From positions 1-64,000 of the forward strand of contig NZ_BCQS01000017.1 of assembly GCF_001552195.1 (NCBI RefSeq): a stretch of DNA of 64,000 bases. Reading direction: 5' to 3'. The notes beneath the pieces are model-generated. The model worked only from the letters and a program-made list of their open reading frames with translations, made no database searches and was not told where the DNA came from. This stretch comes from Actinomadura latina NBRC 106108. Lineage in GTDB: Bacteria; Actinomycetota; Actinomycetes; Streptosporangiales; Streptosporangiaceae. The position numbers and the translations under genes were made by a program. Positions 1 through 8,173 of this stretch are shown one piece after another. Every line of letters starts with the position of its first letter. The first letter of the stretch is position 1.

Positions 1-2
1 TT

Positions 3-1895
3 TCAGTGTGAGAGGCGGTGCAGGCGGAGGGCGAGCTGGAGTTCCAGGGCGCGCTCCGGGGCCTGCCAGTCCTCGCCGAGCAGGCGCGCGATGCGGTCGA
101 GGCGCTGGCTCACGGTGTTCACGTGGATGTGCAGGCGCTCCGCCGTCCGCGACAGGCTCCCGCCCGTCCCGAAGTACGCCTCCAGGGTCTGGACGAGGGA
201 CGTGCCGCGCCGCTCGTCGTAGTCGAGGACGGGCCCGAGCGCGCTCGCGAGGAAGCCCGTCACGTCCCGGTCGTCGCCGATCAGCAGGCCGACGAACCCG
301 AGTTCCGCCGCCCCGGCGCCGTCCCCGCGGCGGCCGAGCGACAGCAGCGCGTCGGCGCAGCGCTGCGCCTCCCGGTACGCGGCCGCGACGCCGGCCGGCC
401 CGCTCACCGGGCCGGCCGCGCCGACCGTCGCGGGCCCGCCCAGCGAGGCGCCCAGCTCCTTCGCGACCCGGCGCGCAGCGTCACCCGGGCGGTCGCCCGG
501 CAGGAGCAGCACGATCTCCTCCGCGCGGTCGGCGGCGAGCCCGTGCTCCACGGTCGCATAGGACGACGCCCAGAACGCCGCCCGCTGCCGGTGCTCGCGC
601 GACTCGTACTTCGCGCACAGCACGACATGCGGGGCGTTCAGGTCGACGTCCACACGCCGGGCGCGGGCCGTCAGCGCCTCCGCGCCCGTCCGGCGGCCGG
701 ACAGCAGGTCGTCCAGCAGCTCGCCGCGCACCCGCCCCTCCGCCTCGGTGACGCTCCGCTGGAACAGCAGCAGCAGCGCGGTGACGAGCGCGGCCCGCTC
801 CAGGATCCGCTGGTCGGCGTCGTCCACCTCGTCGGAGGTGCGCAGCGCGAGCGTGCCGAGCATCTCGTCGCCGGTCGACACCGACGCGATCCACAGATCG
901 CCGCGCCTGACCGTCCGGCCCTGCGCGCGCGCAGAGTGCGCCGAGGCCGAGACCCCGGCCAGTTCGTCGTCGCCAAGGGCGCCTGGCACGGCGCCCGTCG
1001 TGGCGAGCTGGCGGCCGTCCGCGTCCAGGACGAAAAGGGTGCCGCCCAGCAACTCGGTCACGACCGCACCGACGTCTTCAACGCCACCACCCCGGACGAC
1101 GACGGCCGTCATCCGGTCGTGCGCGCGCGCCGCCCGCTCTACGGCCGCGCTGCGCGCCTTGACCTCCTCGTTGGCGGCGCTCAGCTCGTCCAGAGCGGTA
1201 CGGGTCTCGTCCAAGAGGCGCGCGTTGTCGATGGCGATCGCGGCGTGCGCGGCCAGCGACCCCAGCAGCGCCACCTCTTCCTGGTCGAACGGACGCTCGC
1301 TGCGGTTCGCGGCCGTCAGGACGCCGATGACGCGGCTGCCCAGCCGCATCGGCACGCCGAGGATGGCGACCAGGCCCTCCTCGGAGACGGCGTCGTCGAT
1401 GTAACCGCGGTGCTGGAACTGCCCGTCCCCCAGGTAGTGGGCGCTGTTGTACGGCATGGCGGTCTGCGCGACGAGGCCGACGAGCCCGGTGCCCATCGGC
1501 AGCCGCAGCCGCCGGAACGCCGCCGACACCGACCCGTCCGTCACCCGCATGTAGGTGTCGCCGCGCTCGTCGTCGTTCAGCGTCAGGTAGGCGATGTCGG
1601 CGTTCAGCAGCCGCCGCGCGCGGCGGGTGATCGCCTCCAGCACCGCGTCGAGGTCGCGCAGCCCGGCGAGGTCGCCCGCGGTGTCGAACAGCGCCGCCAG
1701 CTCCGCCTCCCGCCGGGCGTGCCGCCGCATGATCATCCGGACCCGGAGCGCCGCCAGCTTGGCCGCCTCCAGCTCCTCCAGGACGGCGGGCGGCGCGCCG
1801 TCCGCCCGCGCCTGGACGAGGGGACCCTCGAACTCGACGGGGGAGGCCTCTCGGGCCAGCAGTTCGAGGAAGACGCCGCAGGACATACGGGCCAT
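3..1895 (-). CDS. GAF domain, PucR/CdaR-type transcriptional regulator
   Basis: Cytoplasmic transcriptional regulator of about 630 residues. A GAF sensor domain lies roughly at residues 80-230, after a short helical N-terminus. A central region of the CdaR/PucR kind follows, and the last 60 residues form the family's helix-turn-helix (a segment like SLSRTAERLHIHVNTVSQRL). The frame is open further upstream to 1967, but a start at 1895 (MARMSCG) or 1886 (MSCGVF) just avoids the neighbouring dehydrogenase, whose stop is at 1898-1900. Both genes read leftward, so co-transcription is likely and this protein probably regulates the hydroxybutyrate dehydrogenase gene or senses a related metabolite. 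The ligand is unknown. Confidence 0.8.
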   Translation of the reverse strand: MARMSCGVFLELLAREASPVEFEGPLVQARADGAPPAVLEELEAAKLAALRVRMIMRRHARREAELAALFDTAGDLAGLRDLDAVLEAITRRARRLLNADIAYLTLNDDERGDTYMRVTDGSVSAAFRRLRLPMGTGLVGLVAQTAMPYNSAHYLGDGQFQHRGYIDDAVSEEGLVAILGVPMRLGSRVIGVLTAANRSERPFDQEEVALLGSLAAHAAIAIDNARLLDETRTALDELSAANEEVKARSAAVERAARAHDRMTAVVVRGGGVEDVGAVVTELLGGTLFVLDADGRQLATTGAVPGALGDDELAGVSASAHSARAQGRTVRRGDLWIASVSTGDEMLGTLALRTSDEVDDADQRILERAALVTALLLLFQRSVTEAEGRVRGELLDDLLSGRRTGAEALTARARRVDVDLNAPHVVLCAKYESREHRQRAAFWASSYATVEHGLAADRAEEIVLLLPGDRPGDAARRVAKELGASLGGPATVGAAGPVSGPAGVAAAYREAQRCADALLSLGRRGDGAGAAELGFVGLLIGDDRDVTGFLASALGPVLDYDERRGTSLVQTLEAYFGTGGSLSRTAERLHIHVNTVSQRLDRIARLLGEDWQAPERALELQLALRLHRLSH

Positions 1896-1897
1896 TC

Positions 1898-2686
1898 TCA
1901 ATGGGCCGTCCAGCCGCCGTCGAGGGCGAGGGACGCGCCGGTCACCATCGAAGCCGAGGACGAGCACAGGTAAGCGACCAGCTCGGCCACCTCGTCCGGC
2001 TCGATCAGCCGCTTCATGGCCGCGTGCGCGAGCATCACCCGCTCGACGACCTCGCCCTCAGGCATGTCGTGCGCGCGCGCCTGGTCGGCGATCTGGCTCT
2101 CCACCAGCGGCGTCCGCACATAGGCGGGATTAACGCAGTTGGACGTCACGCCATGCGCGGCGCCCTCCAGTGCGATCACCTTGGACAGGCCCTCAAGCCC
2201 GTGCTTGGCCGTCACATACGCCGACTTGTACGGCGATGCCCGCAACCCGTGCACGGACGAGATGTTGACGATGCGTCCCCAGCCCCGCTCGTACATGCCG
2301 GGCAGCGCGTCCCGCACCAGCCGGAACGGCGCCTCCACCATCAGCCGCAGGATCCGCGCGAACATCTCCGGCGGGAACTCGTGGACGGGCGCCACATGCT
2401 GGATGCCCGCGTTGTTGACCAGGATGTCGACGCCGGCCGCCAGCCCGCCGAGCGCGTCCACCTCCGCGAGGTCGGCGAGCAGCGGGACGCCGCCGATCTC
2501 GGCCGCCGTCCGCTCCGCCGCCGCCCCGTCCAGGTCGGCCACCACCACCTCGGCGCCCGCCGCCGCCAGCCGCCGCGCGCACGCGCGGCCGATGCCGCCC
2601 GCACCGCCGGTGACCAGGGCGCGGCGGCCCGCCAGATCCAGCGTCCCCGAACTCCCCGCGGCCGCCCGCGGGCTCACGCTCGTCAT
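1898..2686 (-). CDS. 3-hydroxybutyrate dehydrogenase (SDR family)
   Basis: NAD(P)-dependent short-chain dehydrogenase of 262 residues, predicted to interconvert 3-hydroxybutyrate and acetoacetate in the cytoplasm. Visible motifs are the TGGAGGIG nucleotide-binding loop near residue 28, NNAG, the catalytic Ser region and YVTAK (Tyr-x3-Lys). The tail (SASMVTGASLALDGGWTAH) fits 3-hydroxybutyrate dehydrogenases well. It is the upstream gene of a two-gene leftward unit with the GAF/PucR regulator. A link to polyhydroxyalkanoate metabolism is possible because a PhaC-like gene lies at 36.8 kb, but that is inference. Another SDR specificity cannot be excluded. Confidence 0.85.
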   Translation of the reverse strand: MTSVSPRAAAGSSGTLDLAGRRALVTGGAGGIGRACARRLAAAGAEVVVADLDGAAAERTAAEIGGVPLLADLAEVDALGGLAAGVDILVNNAGIQHVAPVHEFPPEMFARILRLMVEAPFRLVRDALPGMYERGWGRIVNISSVHGLRASPYKSAYVTAKHGLEGLSKVIALEGAAHGVTSNCVNPAYVRTPLVESQIADQARAHDMPEGEVVERVMLAHAAMKRLIEPDEVAELVAYLCSSSASMVTGASLALDGGWTAH

Positions 2687-2721
2687 GGGCAGAACCTACG
2701 GAGCCGGGCCCCGCCCTCCCA

Positions 2722-2738
2722 TGTGTCCCGGGCACACA
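2722..2738. promoter_or_regulatory. Palindromic operator candidate between divergent genes
   Basis: A 17-base near-perfect palindrome (TGTGTCCCGGGCACACA, one mismatched pair around the central base) sits 36 bases upstream of the hydroxybutyrate dehydrogenase start and 121 bases upstream of the epoxide hydrolase start. Its place in the only divergent intergenic region here makes it a candidate binding site for the adjacent GAF/PucR regulator. This is inferred from symmetry and position only. Confidence 0.4.
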
Positions 2739-2858
2739 ATCCACCCCTGAACCGTATGGCCGGACGGCACTGCGCCGTTCCGGCCATCCCCCCGCCCGAA
2801 CTGGAATCGGTGGGGCTACCGTTGGCTCGCACGGTCCCGCCCACCGCGAGGGATATCG

Positions 2859-3809
2859 ATGACCGAGATCACGCATCGCTTCGTCCAGTCGGAGAGCGGC
2901 CTGCGCATGCACGTCGCCGAGGCGGGCGAGGGACCGCTCGTGCTGCTCCTGCACGGCTTCCCCGAATGCTGGTACTCCTGGCGCCACCAGCTCACCGCGC
3001 TCGCCGAGGCCGGGTTCCACGCCGTCGCGCCCGACCAGCGCGGCTATGCCCGCACCGGCGGCCCCGCCGAGGCCGGCCAGTACACGATCCTGCACCTCGC
3101 GGGGGACGCGGTCGGGCTCATCGGCGCGCTCGGCGCGGACCGGGCCGTCGTCGCCGGCCACGACTGGGGAGCGCCGGTCGCGTGGGCCGTCGCGCAGATG
3201 CGCCCGGACAAGGTGCGCGGGGTGATCGGCATGTCGGTCCCGCACCGTCCGCGTTCCAGCCGGCCCCCGGTCGAGTCCATGCGCCGCCTGTTCGGCGACG
3301 GGTTCTACATGGTGCGCTTCCAGCAGCCGGACGCCCCGGAGGCCGACCTCGACCGCGACCGGGCGGCCACCTTCCGCCGGATGCTGTACGGGATGTCCGG
3401 TGACGGACCCGCCCCGGCGCTGGTCGCCCCCGAGGGCGGCGCGTTCCTCGACGTGCTCCCCGAGCCGGAGAAGCTGCCCGGCTGGCTCACCGGCGCCGAC
3501 ATCGCGACCTACGTCGAGGAGTACGCGGACAGCGGCTTCACCGGGCCGGTCAACTGGTACCGCAACCTGGACCGCAACTGGGAGCTCACCGCCGCCTGGC
3601 ACCGCGCCCCCATCGGCCCGCCCGCGCTGTACATCGCCGGTGACCGCGACGTCGTCGCCGCCGGCGCCCGGAACGTGATCGACTCCATGGCCGACTTCGT
3701 GCCGAACCTCCGCGACACCGTCTGGCTGTCCGGATGCGGCCACTGGACGCAGCAGGAGCGCCCCGCCGAGGTCAACGAAGCGATGCTCGCCTTCCTCCGC
3801 GCCCTCTGA
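2859..3809 (+). CDS. Epoxide hydrolase (alpha/beta hydrolase fold)
   Basis: Soluble epoxide hydrolase-like enzyme of 316 residues that would open epoxides to diols. The oxyanion motif HGFPE is at residues 32-36 and the nucleophile motif GHDWG at 100-104, with Asp102 as nucleophile; Asp rather than Ser marks epoxide hydrolases or haloalkane dehalogenases. A C-terminal GCGHW supplies the catalytic His. HGFPE and the cap sequence favour epoxide hydrolase over dehalogenase. The ATG start lies in an ordinary context. It is divergent from the dehydrogenase/regulator pair and followed on the same strand by a WYL regulator. Confidence 0.85.
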   Translation: MTEITHRFVQSESGLRMHVAEAGEGPLVLLLHGFPECWYSWRHQLTALAEAGFHAVAPDQRGYARTGGPAEAGQYTILHLAGDAVGLIGALGADRAVVAGHDWGAPVAWAVAQMRPDKVRGVIGMSVPHRPRSSRPPVESMRRLFGDGFYMVRFQQPDAPEADLDRDRAATFRRMLYGMSGDGPAPALVAPEGGAFLDVLPEPEKLPGWLTGADIATYVEEYADSGFTGPVNWYRNLDRNWELTAAWHRAPIGPPALYIAGDRDVVAAGARNVIDSMADFVPNLRDTVWLSGCGHWTQQERPAEVNEAMLAFLRAL

Positions 3810-3899
3810 CACTCCGAGACTCAGCAGTCGGTGCCAACGGGAAGGCGCACCTTCGGTACGTAGCCCGGAAATGTCGGAGCCCGCGCGTACGGTCGCCGC

Positions 3900-4607
3900 G
3901 TGAACCGGACCGACCGCTTGTACGCCCTCGTGGAGGAACTGCGCGCCTGCGCGCCGCGCCGGCTCGCCGCGCGCGAACTGGCCGCGCGGTACGAGGTGAG
4001 CGTCCGCACGATCGAGCGCGACATCGGCGCGCTCCAGCAGGCCGGCGTGCCGATCTTCGCGGACGTCGGCCGGGGCGGCGGCTACACCCTCGACAAGAGC
4101 CGGACGCTGCCGCCGCTGAACTTCACCCCCGCCGAGGCCGTCGCGGTCGCGATCACGCTGTCCCGGGCGGGCGGCTCACCGTACTCCCGGTCCGCCCGCA
4201 CCGCCCTGCACAAGATCGTCGCCGCGATGTCGGCGGACGACGGCGCCTCGGCCCGCGAACTGGCCGCCCGCATCCGTTTCCTGGCCCCCGCCGAGAACGA
4301 CGACCGGGCGTCCGTGCCGGCCGTGCTGGAGGAGGCCGTCCTGGCCCGCCGGGTGGTCCGCCTCACCTACGTCGACCGGACGGGCACCGAGACCGAGCGC
4401 GACGTCGAGCCCGTCACCTTCACCGCGTCCGGAAAGGGCTGGTACCTGACGGCCTGGTGCCGGCTGCGGGGCGGCTGCCGCGTGTTCCGCACCGACCGCG
4501 TCCGCCGCGCGGCCCTGCTGGAGGAAACCGCCCCCGACCGCTCCACCGAGGCCATGCACGACGACATCCCGTCCGACTACGTCGTCCGCCCCCTGGAGTT
4601 CGTCTAG
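3900..4607 (+). CDS. WYL-domain transcriptional regulator (YafY/DeoR-like)
   Basis: Regulator of 235 residues starting with GTG. An N-terminal winged helix-turn-helix (residues 1-60; RELAARYEVSVRTIERDIGALQQAG) is typical of HTH_11 in WYL proteins. The C-terminal half carries the WYL ligand-sensing domain (VVRLTYVDRTGTETERDVEP, then the W-rich strand and a RVFRTDRVRRAAL segment). Such proteins respond to small ligands or nucleic acids. The gene lies 90 bases downstream of the epoxide hydrolase; its target cannot be told from the sequence. Confidence 0.85.
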   Translation: MNRTDRLYALVEELRACAPRRLAARELAARYEVSVRTIERDIGALQQAGVPIFADVGRGGGYTLDKSRTLPPLNFTPAEAVAVAITLSRAGGSPYSRSARTALHKIVAAMSADDGASARELAARIRFLAPAENDDRASVPAVLEEAVLARRVVRLTYVDRTGTETERDVEPVTFTASGKGWYLTAWCRLRGGCRVFRTDRVRRAALLEETAPDRSTEAMHDDIPSDYVVRPLEFV

Positions 4608-4701
4608 AACCTCCAGGGCAGTCGCCGCCCTTTCCGAAGCTGGTTCCCGTCATCGGTTGGGGCGCGCCCGGAGCTTGCCTTTCCACACGCGCCGTTCCGG
4701 C

Positions 4702-5277
4702 TCAGCCGGACGCTCCCGGCCCGTCGAGCCCGTGGCGAATGATCGTGAGCAGGCGACGCACCCGGCCGGCGTCGGTGTCCGCGAGGGCGGCGGCGTTCGC
4801 GAGCGTCAGCACCTCGGCCACGGTGACGTCGGCGCGGACGGCGCCCGCCTCCCGGGCTCTGGCGAGAAGCGCCTCCGCCGTCGAGGTCATCGAGGCGTGC
4901 CAGTGGTGGAACAGCGCGGTGCGCCGCTCGGCATCGCCGTCGGTGCCGGCGAAGGCCAGCGTGCGCCTGGTCGCCACGTGGACGGCGAAGGCTTCCAGCC
5001 AGTCGAAGAGCGCCTCCCCGGGCGCCGCTTCCCGCAGCAGGGCGGCGCCCCGGTCGCAGAGCGCGGCGACCTCGTCGGCGTAGACCGCCACGAGCAGGTC
5101 ACCGCGGGTCGGGTAGTGCCGGTAGAGGGTCGCGTTGCCGACGCCCGCCCGCCTGGCCACCTCGTCCAGGGCGACGTCCGGGCCGCGCTCGTCGAACAGG
5201 GCCCTGGCCGCCGCGAGCAGCAGCCGGGCGTTCCGCTCGGCGTCCGCGCGGCGCGGGCGTCCGAAGGCGGTCGTCAT
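4702..5277 (-). CDS. TetR/AcrR family transcriptional regulator
   Basis: Repressor-like protein of 191 residues. The N-terminal helix-turn-helix spans residues 15-60 and shows the family signature (ALDEVARRAGVGNATLYRHY). The C-terminal ligand-binding domain resembles the SbtR/TetR_C type. It is divergently transcribed from an NTF2-like gene at 5399, and the region between contains strong inverted repeats, so it very likely represses itself and that neighbour. The ligand is unknown. Confidence 0.9.
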   Translation of the reverse strand: MTTAFGRPRRADAERNARLLLAAARALFDERGPDVALDEVARRAGVGNATLYRHYPTRGDLLVAVYADEVAALCDRGAALLREAAPGEALFDWLEAFAVHVATRRTLAFAGTDGDAERRTALFHHWHASMTSTAEALLARAREAGAVRADVTVAEVLTLANAAALADTDAGRVRRLLTIIRHGLDGPGASG

Positions 5278-5297
5278 CCGGGCTCCCTGGTTGCTGA

Positions 5298-5350
5298 ACG
5301 GGGATGTCCCCGCTTAGCTTAGCGGGGTCGATGACCGGGGAGATCCCCGT
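5298..5350. promoter_or_regulatory. Paired palindromic operators in a divergent TetR promoter
   Basis: Two inverted copies of ACGGGGAT(G/C)TCCCCG lie at 5298-5312 and 5336-5350. Each is itself a near palindrome with GGGGA/TCCCC half sites. Between and partly overlapping them is an imperfect 20-base palindrome at 5308-5327 (CCCCGCTTAGCTTAGCGGGG). The arrangement lies between the TetR gene (start 5277) and the NTF2-like gene (start 5399), as expected for a cooperative TetR operator. Confidence 0.65.
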
Positions 5351-5398
5351 TTCGTTCCCGGCGAGGCCGCGCCCGCCGGCCCGCCTCCAGGAGGAGCG

Positions 5399-5806
5399 AT
5401 GGCGTTCACCGCCGACGACCGCACCGCGATCACCGAGCTGATCTCGATGCACGGCCACCTGTGCGACAGCGGGGAACTGGACCGGCTGGGCGAGCTCTTC
5501 ACTCCCGACGTCGTCTACGACGTCTCCGACTTCGGGCAGGAGCCCCTGCTGGGCGTCGCGGCCTGCGCAGCCGCGGGGCGTGCGCTGGGAGAGCTCAACC
5601 CGGTCGGCCATCACGTCACCAACGTCGTCCTCGCCGAGGTCGCCGACGACCGGGTGCACGCGCGGTCCAAGGGGCTCGGCGTCAACGCCGACGGGACCAC
5701 CGGGAGCGTGACGTACGAGGACACCGTCGTCCGCACCCCGCGGGGCTGGCGGATCAGTCACCGGAAGGTCCGCGCGCACCGCAGGCCCCTGGGCGGACGG
5801 GCCTGA
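5399..5806 (+). CDS. NTF2-like / SnoaL-like protein
   Basis: A 135-residue single-domain protein of the nuclear transport factor 2-like fold. The N-terminus (DDRTAITELISMHGHLCDSG...) and the pattern with FTPDVVYDVSDFG are typical of SnoaL_4 proteins, which include ring hydroxylase small-subunit-like and isomerase-like members. A strong AGGAGG lies 5-8 bases before the ATG. It is divergent from the TetR regulator, whose operators lie in its promoter region. The substrate is unknown; a role in removing whatever TetR senses is inferred. Confidence 0.75.
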   Translation: MAFTADDRTAITELISMHGHLCDSGELDRLGELFTPDVVYDVSDFGQEPLLGVAACAAAGRALGELNPVGHHVTNVVLAEVADDRVHARSKGLGVNADGTTGSVTYEDTVVRTPRGWRISHRKVRAHRRPLGGRA

Positions 5807-5926
5807 TGCCGCGTGATGAGTTTGGCGGCGATGCCGCCTGGAGACCGGCAGCCGCGGTGAGCCGCATGGGGCACGGAGCGGCGACCGGCCCCGCGACCCG
5901 TTCGGCGGCATGGGCGGCCGGGGCGG

Positions 5927-6097
5927 TCAGGAGCGGCGCTTCGGCGGGAAGAGCGCGGTGACGGCGCGGATGACGGCGGCGCGGCGGGCGGCCAGGGTGG
6001 GATCGGCGGTGGCGCGGCGGGCGACGGCGGCCAGTTCGGCCTGGTCGAGCCAGGTGTGGGCGATCTGGGAGAGCACGGCCATGACGTCCACGGGATC
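5927..6097 (-). pseudogene. C-terminal fragment of a TetR-family regulator
   Basis: Reading leftward, a frame ending at 5927 encodes about 55 residues (…DVMAVLSQIAHTWLDQAELAA…ALFPPKRRS). This resembles the C-terminal end of TetR regulators. No DNA-binding domain precedes it: upstream of about 6097 the sequence changes to an unrelated rightward coding fragment. I call it a remnant left by a deletion; it has no start of its own except an internal ATG at 6082. Confidence 0.5.
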
Positions 6098-6300
6098 CCA
6101 CGTGGGACGTCCTCACCGATGAGCGCGGGCGCGACCTGCGCGAGGTGCTGCTCGAACTCGACGCCGGCCTGGCCCGGCAGCAGGAGGCCATCGGGGCGCG
6201 GCGGGCCCGGCTCGCCGCGCTGCTGGAAGAGGCGGAGCTACGGCCCGATTCGGCCGTCTCGCCCGAGATGGCGGATGTCCTGCGAGACCTGCCGCGAGGG
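6098..6300 (+). pseudogene. MerR-like regulator fragment (coiled-coil part)
   Basis: A rightward frame from about 6098 encodes DVLTDERGRDLREVLLELD followed by a helical segment ARQQEAIGARRARLAALLEEAEL and a short tail. This resembles the dimerisation helix and C-terminus of MerR-family regulators. The N-terminal winged helix is missing; the sequence immediately to the left belongs to a leftward TetR fragment. After about 6300 the good coding signal moves to another frame. It is best seen as a gene remnant. Confidence 0.45.
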
Positions 6301-6320
6301 CAGCCCGCGCAGCGCTGTTC

Positions 6321-6820
6321 GTGGCGGCGCTCCGGAGCGTCGGACTCCTGCTGCCCGCGAAGCTGCGCAGGATCATGGCGTTCGATGCGAAGGGCATGGT
6401 CAGCCTGGCGCTGCTCGTCGCGCGGCGCCGGCACGGGGTGCCGCCGGGCGCGGTCGGCGTAACGTACTCGGGCGCCCAGCTCGCCCTCCAGGCGGGTTTC
6501 CTCTTCGCGATGGTCGTCGAGATCGTGGGCGTGGAACTGCTGCTGCGGGCCATCGACGCGCCCGAGGGGCTGCGTGCGGCCTTCCTGGTGATCGACCTGT
6601 ACTCGATCCTGGTCGTGCCGGCGGTCATCGCGGCGTGCGTCACCCGGCCGCCCGTGCTGTCGGACGAGGAACTGCGCGTCCGGTACGGGGCGTTCTTCGA
6701 CCTCCGCATCCCGCGCACCCAGATCTCCTCTCTCCGGATCGTCCGGAACTACAACGAGAGCGGCATGGTCAAGGTGCTGGACGACCGGCTCGCGGTGGCG
6801 GTGGCGTCCCAGACGAACGT
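6321..6820 (+). pseudogene. Truncated membrane protein gene (3' end lost)
   Basis: From a GTG at 6321 (or ATG at 6375) the frame encodes a protein with two hydrophobic segments (around GAQLALQAGFLFAMVVEIVGV and AAFLVIDLYSILVVPAVIAA) and then a soluble part up to VASQTNVVV near 6820. The likeness to coding sequence then stops: the frame continues, but only as the antisense of a GNAT gene, and even runs in frame into RidA at 7410. The native C-terminus has been lost. The 5' part may also be damaged, since it abuts a MerR-like fragment in another frame. Confidence 0.55.
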
Positions 6821-7304
6821 GGTCGTGCCGATACCAGGTTCCCGGCTTACCGCCGAGGTCGGCCGGGTCCGCCGGGCCGACCGGGACGAACCCGGCCTTG
6901 GTCAGCACCCTCTGAGACGCGGCATTGTTGCGGGAGGCGGCCGCACGCAGCGTGCGCAGCCCGTGCCGCGCCACCGCCAGCCGGCACAGTTCCCGGACGG
7001 CCGCGGTCGCCACGCCACGTCCGGTGACGTGCTGCGCGACCCGGTAACCGAGTTCAGCAGTGCCGTCCCCGAAGCGGTACAGGTTGAACCGGCCCAGAAC
7101 CGAGCCATCCTCGGCGACGAGCACGTAGAAGGCGCTCTTTCCGGCCTCTTGCTCAGCCAGCAGGGCGCTGTACAGTTCGGTGAACTGGTCGAAGAACTCG
7201 TCACCGCGGTCGGAGACCGAGGCGGCGAAGTAGGCGCGGTTCACCAGCTCGAAGGCCAGGACCGCCGGGGCATGGCCGGCATGCAGCCGCTCCAGCTCGG
7301 GCAC
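6821..7304 (-). CDS. GNAT family N-acetyltransferase, native stop lost
   Basis: A GTG-initiated GNAT acetyltransferase domain of about 160 residues. It has the usual elements: acceptor-side N-terminus, LGRFNLYRF strand, the acetyl-CoA loop around RVAQHVTGRGVATAAVRELC (Q/RxxGxG/A-like) and NNAASQRVLTKAGF. It resembles ribosomal-protein-alanine acetyltransferases that transfer acetyl from acetyl-CoA. After GTWYRHD, where such proteins normally end, there is no stop; the frame stays open leftward to 5754 through antisense of a truncated membrane gene. A product would carry about 350 meaningless residues. It is divergent from RidA. Confidence 0.65.
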
Positions 7305-7409
7305 CGCCCGACACTACCCGGAAGATGTGTTGAGGCCACCTGGGTTTCCGCCGGCGGCGGACAGCCCCAGGGGGTGCGTGCCGGCACCGCGCTAGGCAGA
7401 CTCGCGGAC

Positions 7410-7820
7410 ATGACCGAGAAGATCACCCGAATCAACCCCGAGCAGCTGCATGAGACGCCCGGCTACCACCACGTCACGGTGGTGGAGGCAGGGCGTACGG
7501 CCTACCTGGCGGGACAATGCCCGCTTGATCGGAACGGTGACCTCGTCGGTGCCGGTTCCCTTGAGACGCAGGTCGACCAGGTCGTCGCGAACGCCCTCAC
7601 TGCCCTGGCAGCGGCGGGTGCCCGGCCGCCACACGTGGTGCGGTCAGTGATCTACGTGCGGAGCGACGAACGGGAACATCTCGCAGCCGCATGGCGTCGG
7701 CTCACCGAGTCCGCCCTGGGGGCGGCGTTCACCACCGCCAGCACGCTCCTCGGCGTTGCCCAGCTGGGCTTTCCCGGACAACTCGTCGAGGTGGATCTCA
7801 CCGTGGCGCTGCCTGACTGA
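7410..7820 (+). CDS. RidA/YjgF family protein (enamine/imine deaminase-like)
   Basis: A 136-residue protein of the RidA/YER057c/UK114 family, which forms trimers and hydrolyses reactive enamine/imine intermediates to protect PLP enzymes. Visible features are the early LAGQCPLDRNGDLVG region, QVDQVVANALTALAAAG and the C-terminal LGFPGQLVEVDLTVAL with the conserved Glu. I chose the ATG at 7410 from homology: the frame is open upstream to 6321, but that stretch is only antisense of the GNAT gene plus a membrane-protein fragment. A gene caller could wrongly fuse them. Confidence 0.85.
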   Translation: MTEKITRINPEQLHETPGYHHVTVVEAGRTAYLAGQCPLDRNGDLVGAGSLETQVDQVVANALTALAAAGARPPHVVRSVIYVRSDEREHLAAAWRRLTESALGAAFTTASTLLGVAQLGFPGQLVEVDLTVALPD

Positions 7821-7909
7821 CGTCGAACGGCGCATAGAGCTGGGTAGCCCAGCCGCGGTGCTCTACGCGGGACGATCAGCGCAAGCGCTGGACAGGCCAG
7901 CACCGGGTG

Positions 7910-7973
7910 CGTTCACTTGCGGCGTGTTGCCCTTTCCGGCGCGCTCATAGGGGCAACACGCCGCAAGTGAACG
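7910..7973. repeat. 23-bp perfect inverted repeat (terminator-like hairpin)
   Basis: Arms at 7910-7932 and 7951-7973 are perfectly complementary over 23 bases, with an 18-base loop. It lies between RidA and the convergent DUF397 gene and overlaps the last 20 codons of the latter. It probably acts as a bidirectional terminator, although no U-tract follows. The arms are longer and more perfect than usual actinobacterial terminators, so a mobile-element footprint is an alternative. Confidence 0.7.
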
Positions 7974-8173
7974 AGTGTCGACCCGGCCGGGGTTCGTGGA
8001 CGGAGGTGAGTGAGGAGGTCGGCGAAGCTCGAGCGGGTGAGTGTGAGATGTCCTGCGGCGGGGTCCTTGCTGTCGCGGATGCCGATGCGGCCGTCCAAGT
8101 GGGCGATCTCGACGCACTCGCCTTCGTTGCCGCCGCTGTGGGTGCTCTTGCGCCAGTGGGGCGGGGTGGTCAC
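7913..8173 (-). CDS. DUF397 protein with C-terminal extension
   Basis: A small protein of 86 residues; the first 60 match DUF397 (WRKSTHSGGNEGECVEIAHLDGRIGIRDSKDP…FADLLTHLR). These small proteins are encoded beside WhiJ-like XRE regulators in actinomycetes and are thought to modulate them. The last 25 residues are not part of the domain and are encoded by the inverted repeat at 7910-7973, so the original stop may have been lost. Its start overlaps the stop of a second DUF397 gene (8170-8173). Confidence 0.8.
   Translation of the reverse strand: MTTPPHWRKSTHSGGNEGECVEIAHLDGRIGIRDSKDPAAGHLTLTRSSFADLLTHLRPRTPAGSTLVHLRRVAPMSAPERATRRK

Noticed and set aside
2193..3812. A 539-codon minus-strand frame over the epoxide hydrolase and dehydrogenase genes
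   Set aside because: Shadow frame; the recognisable proteins are in other frames.
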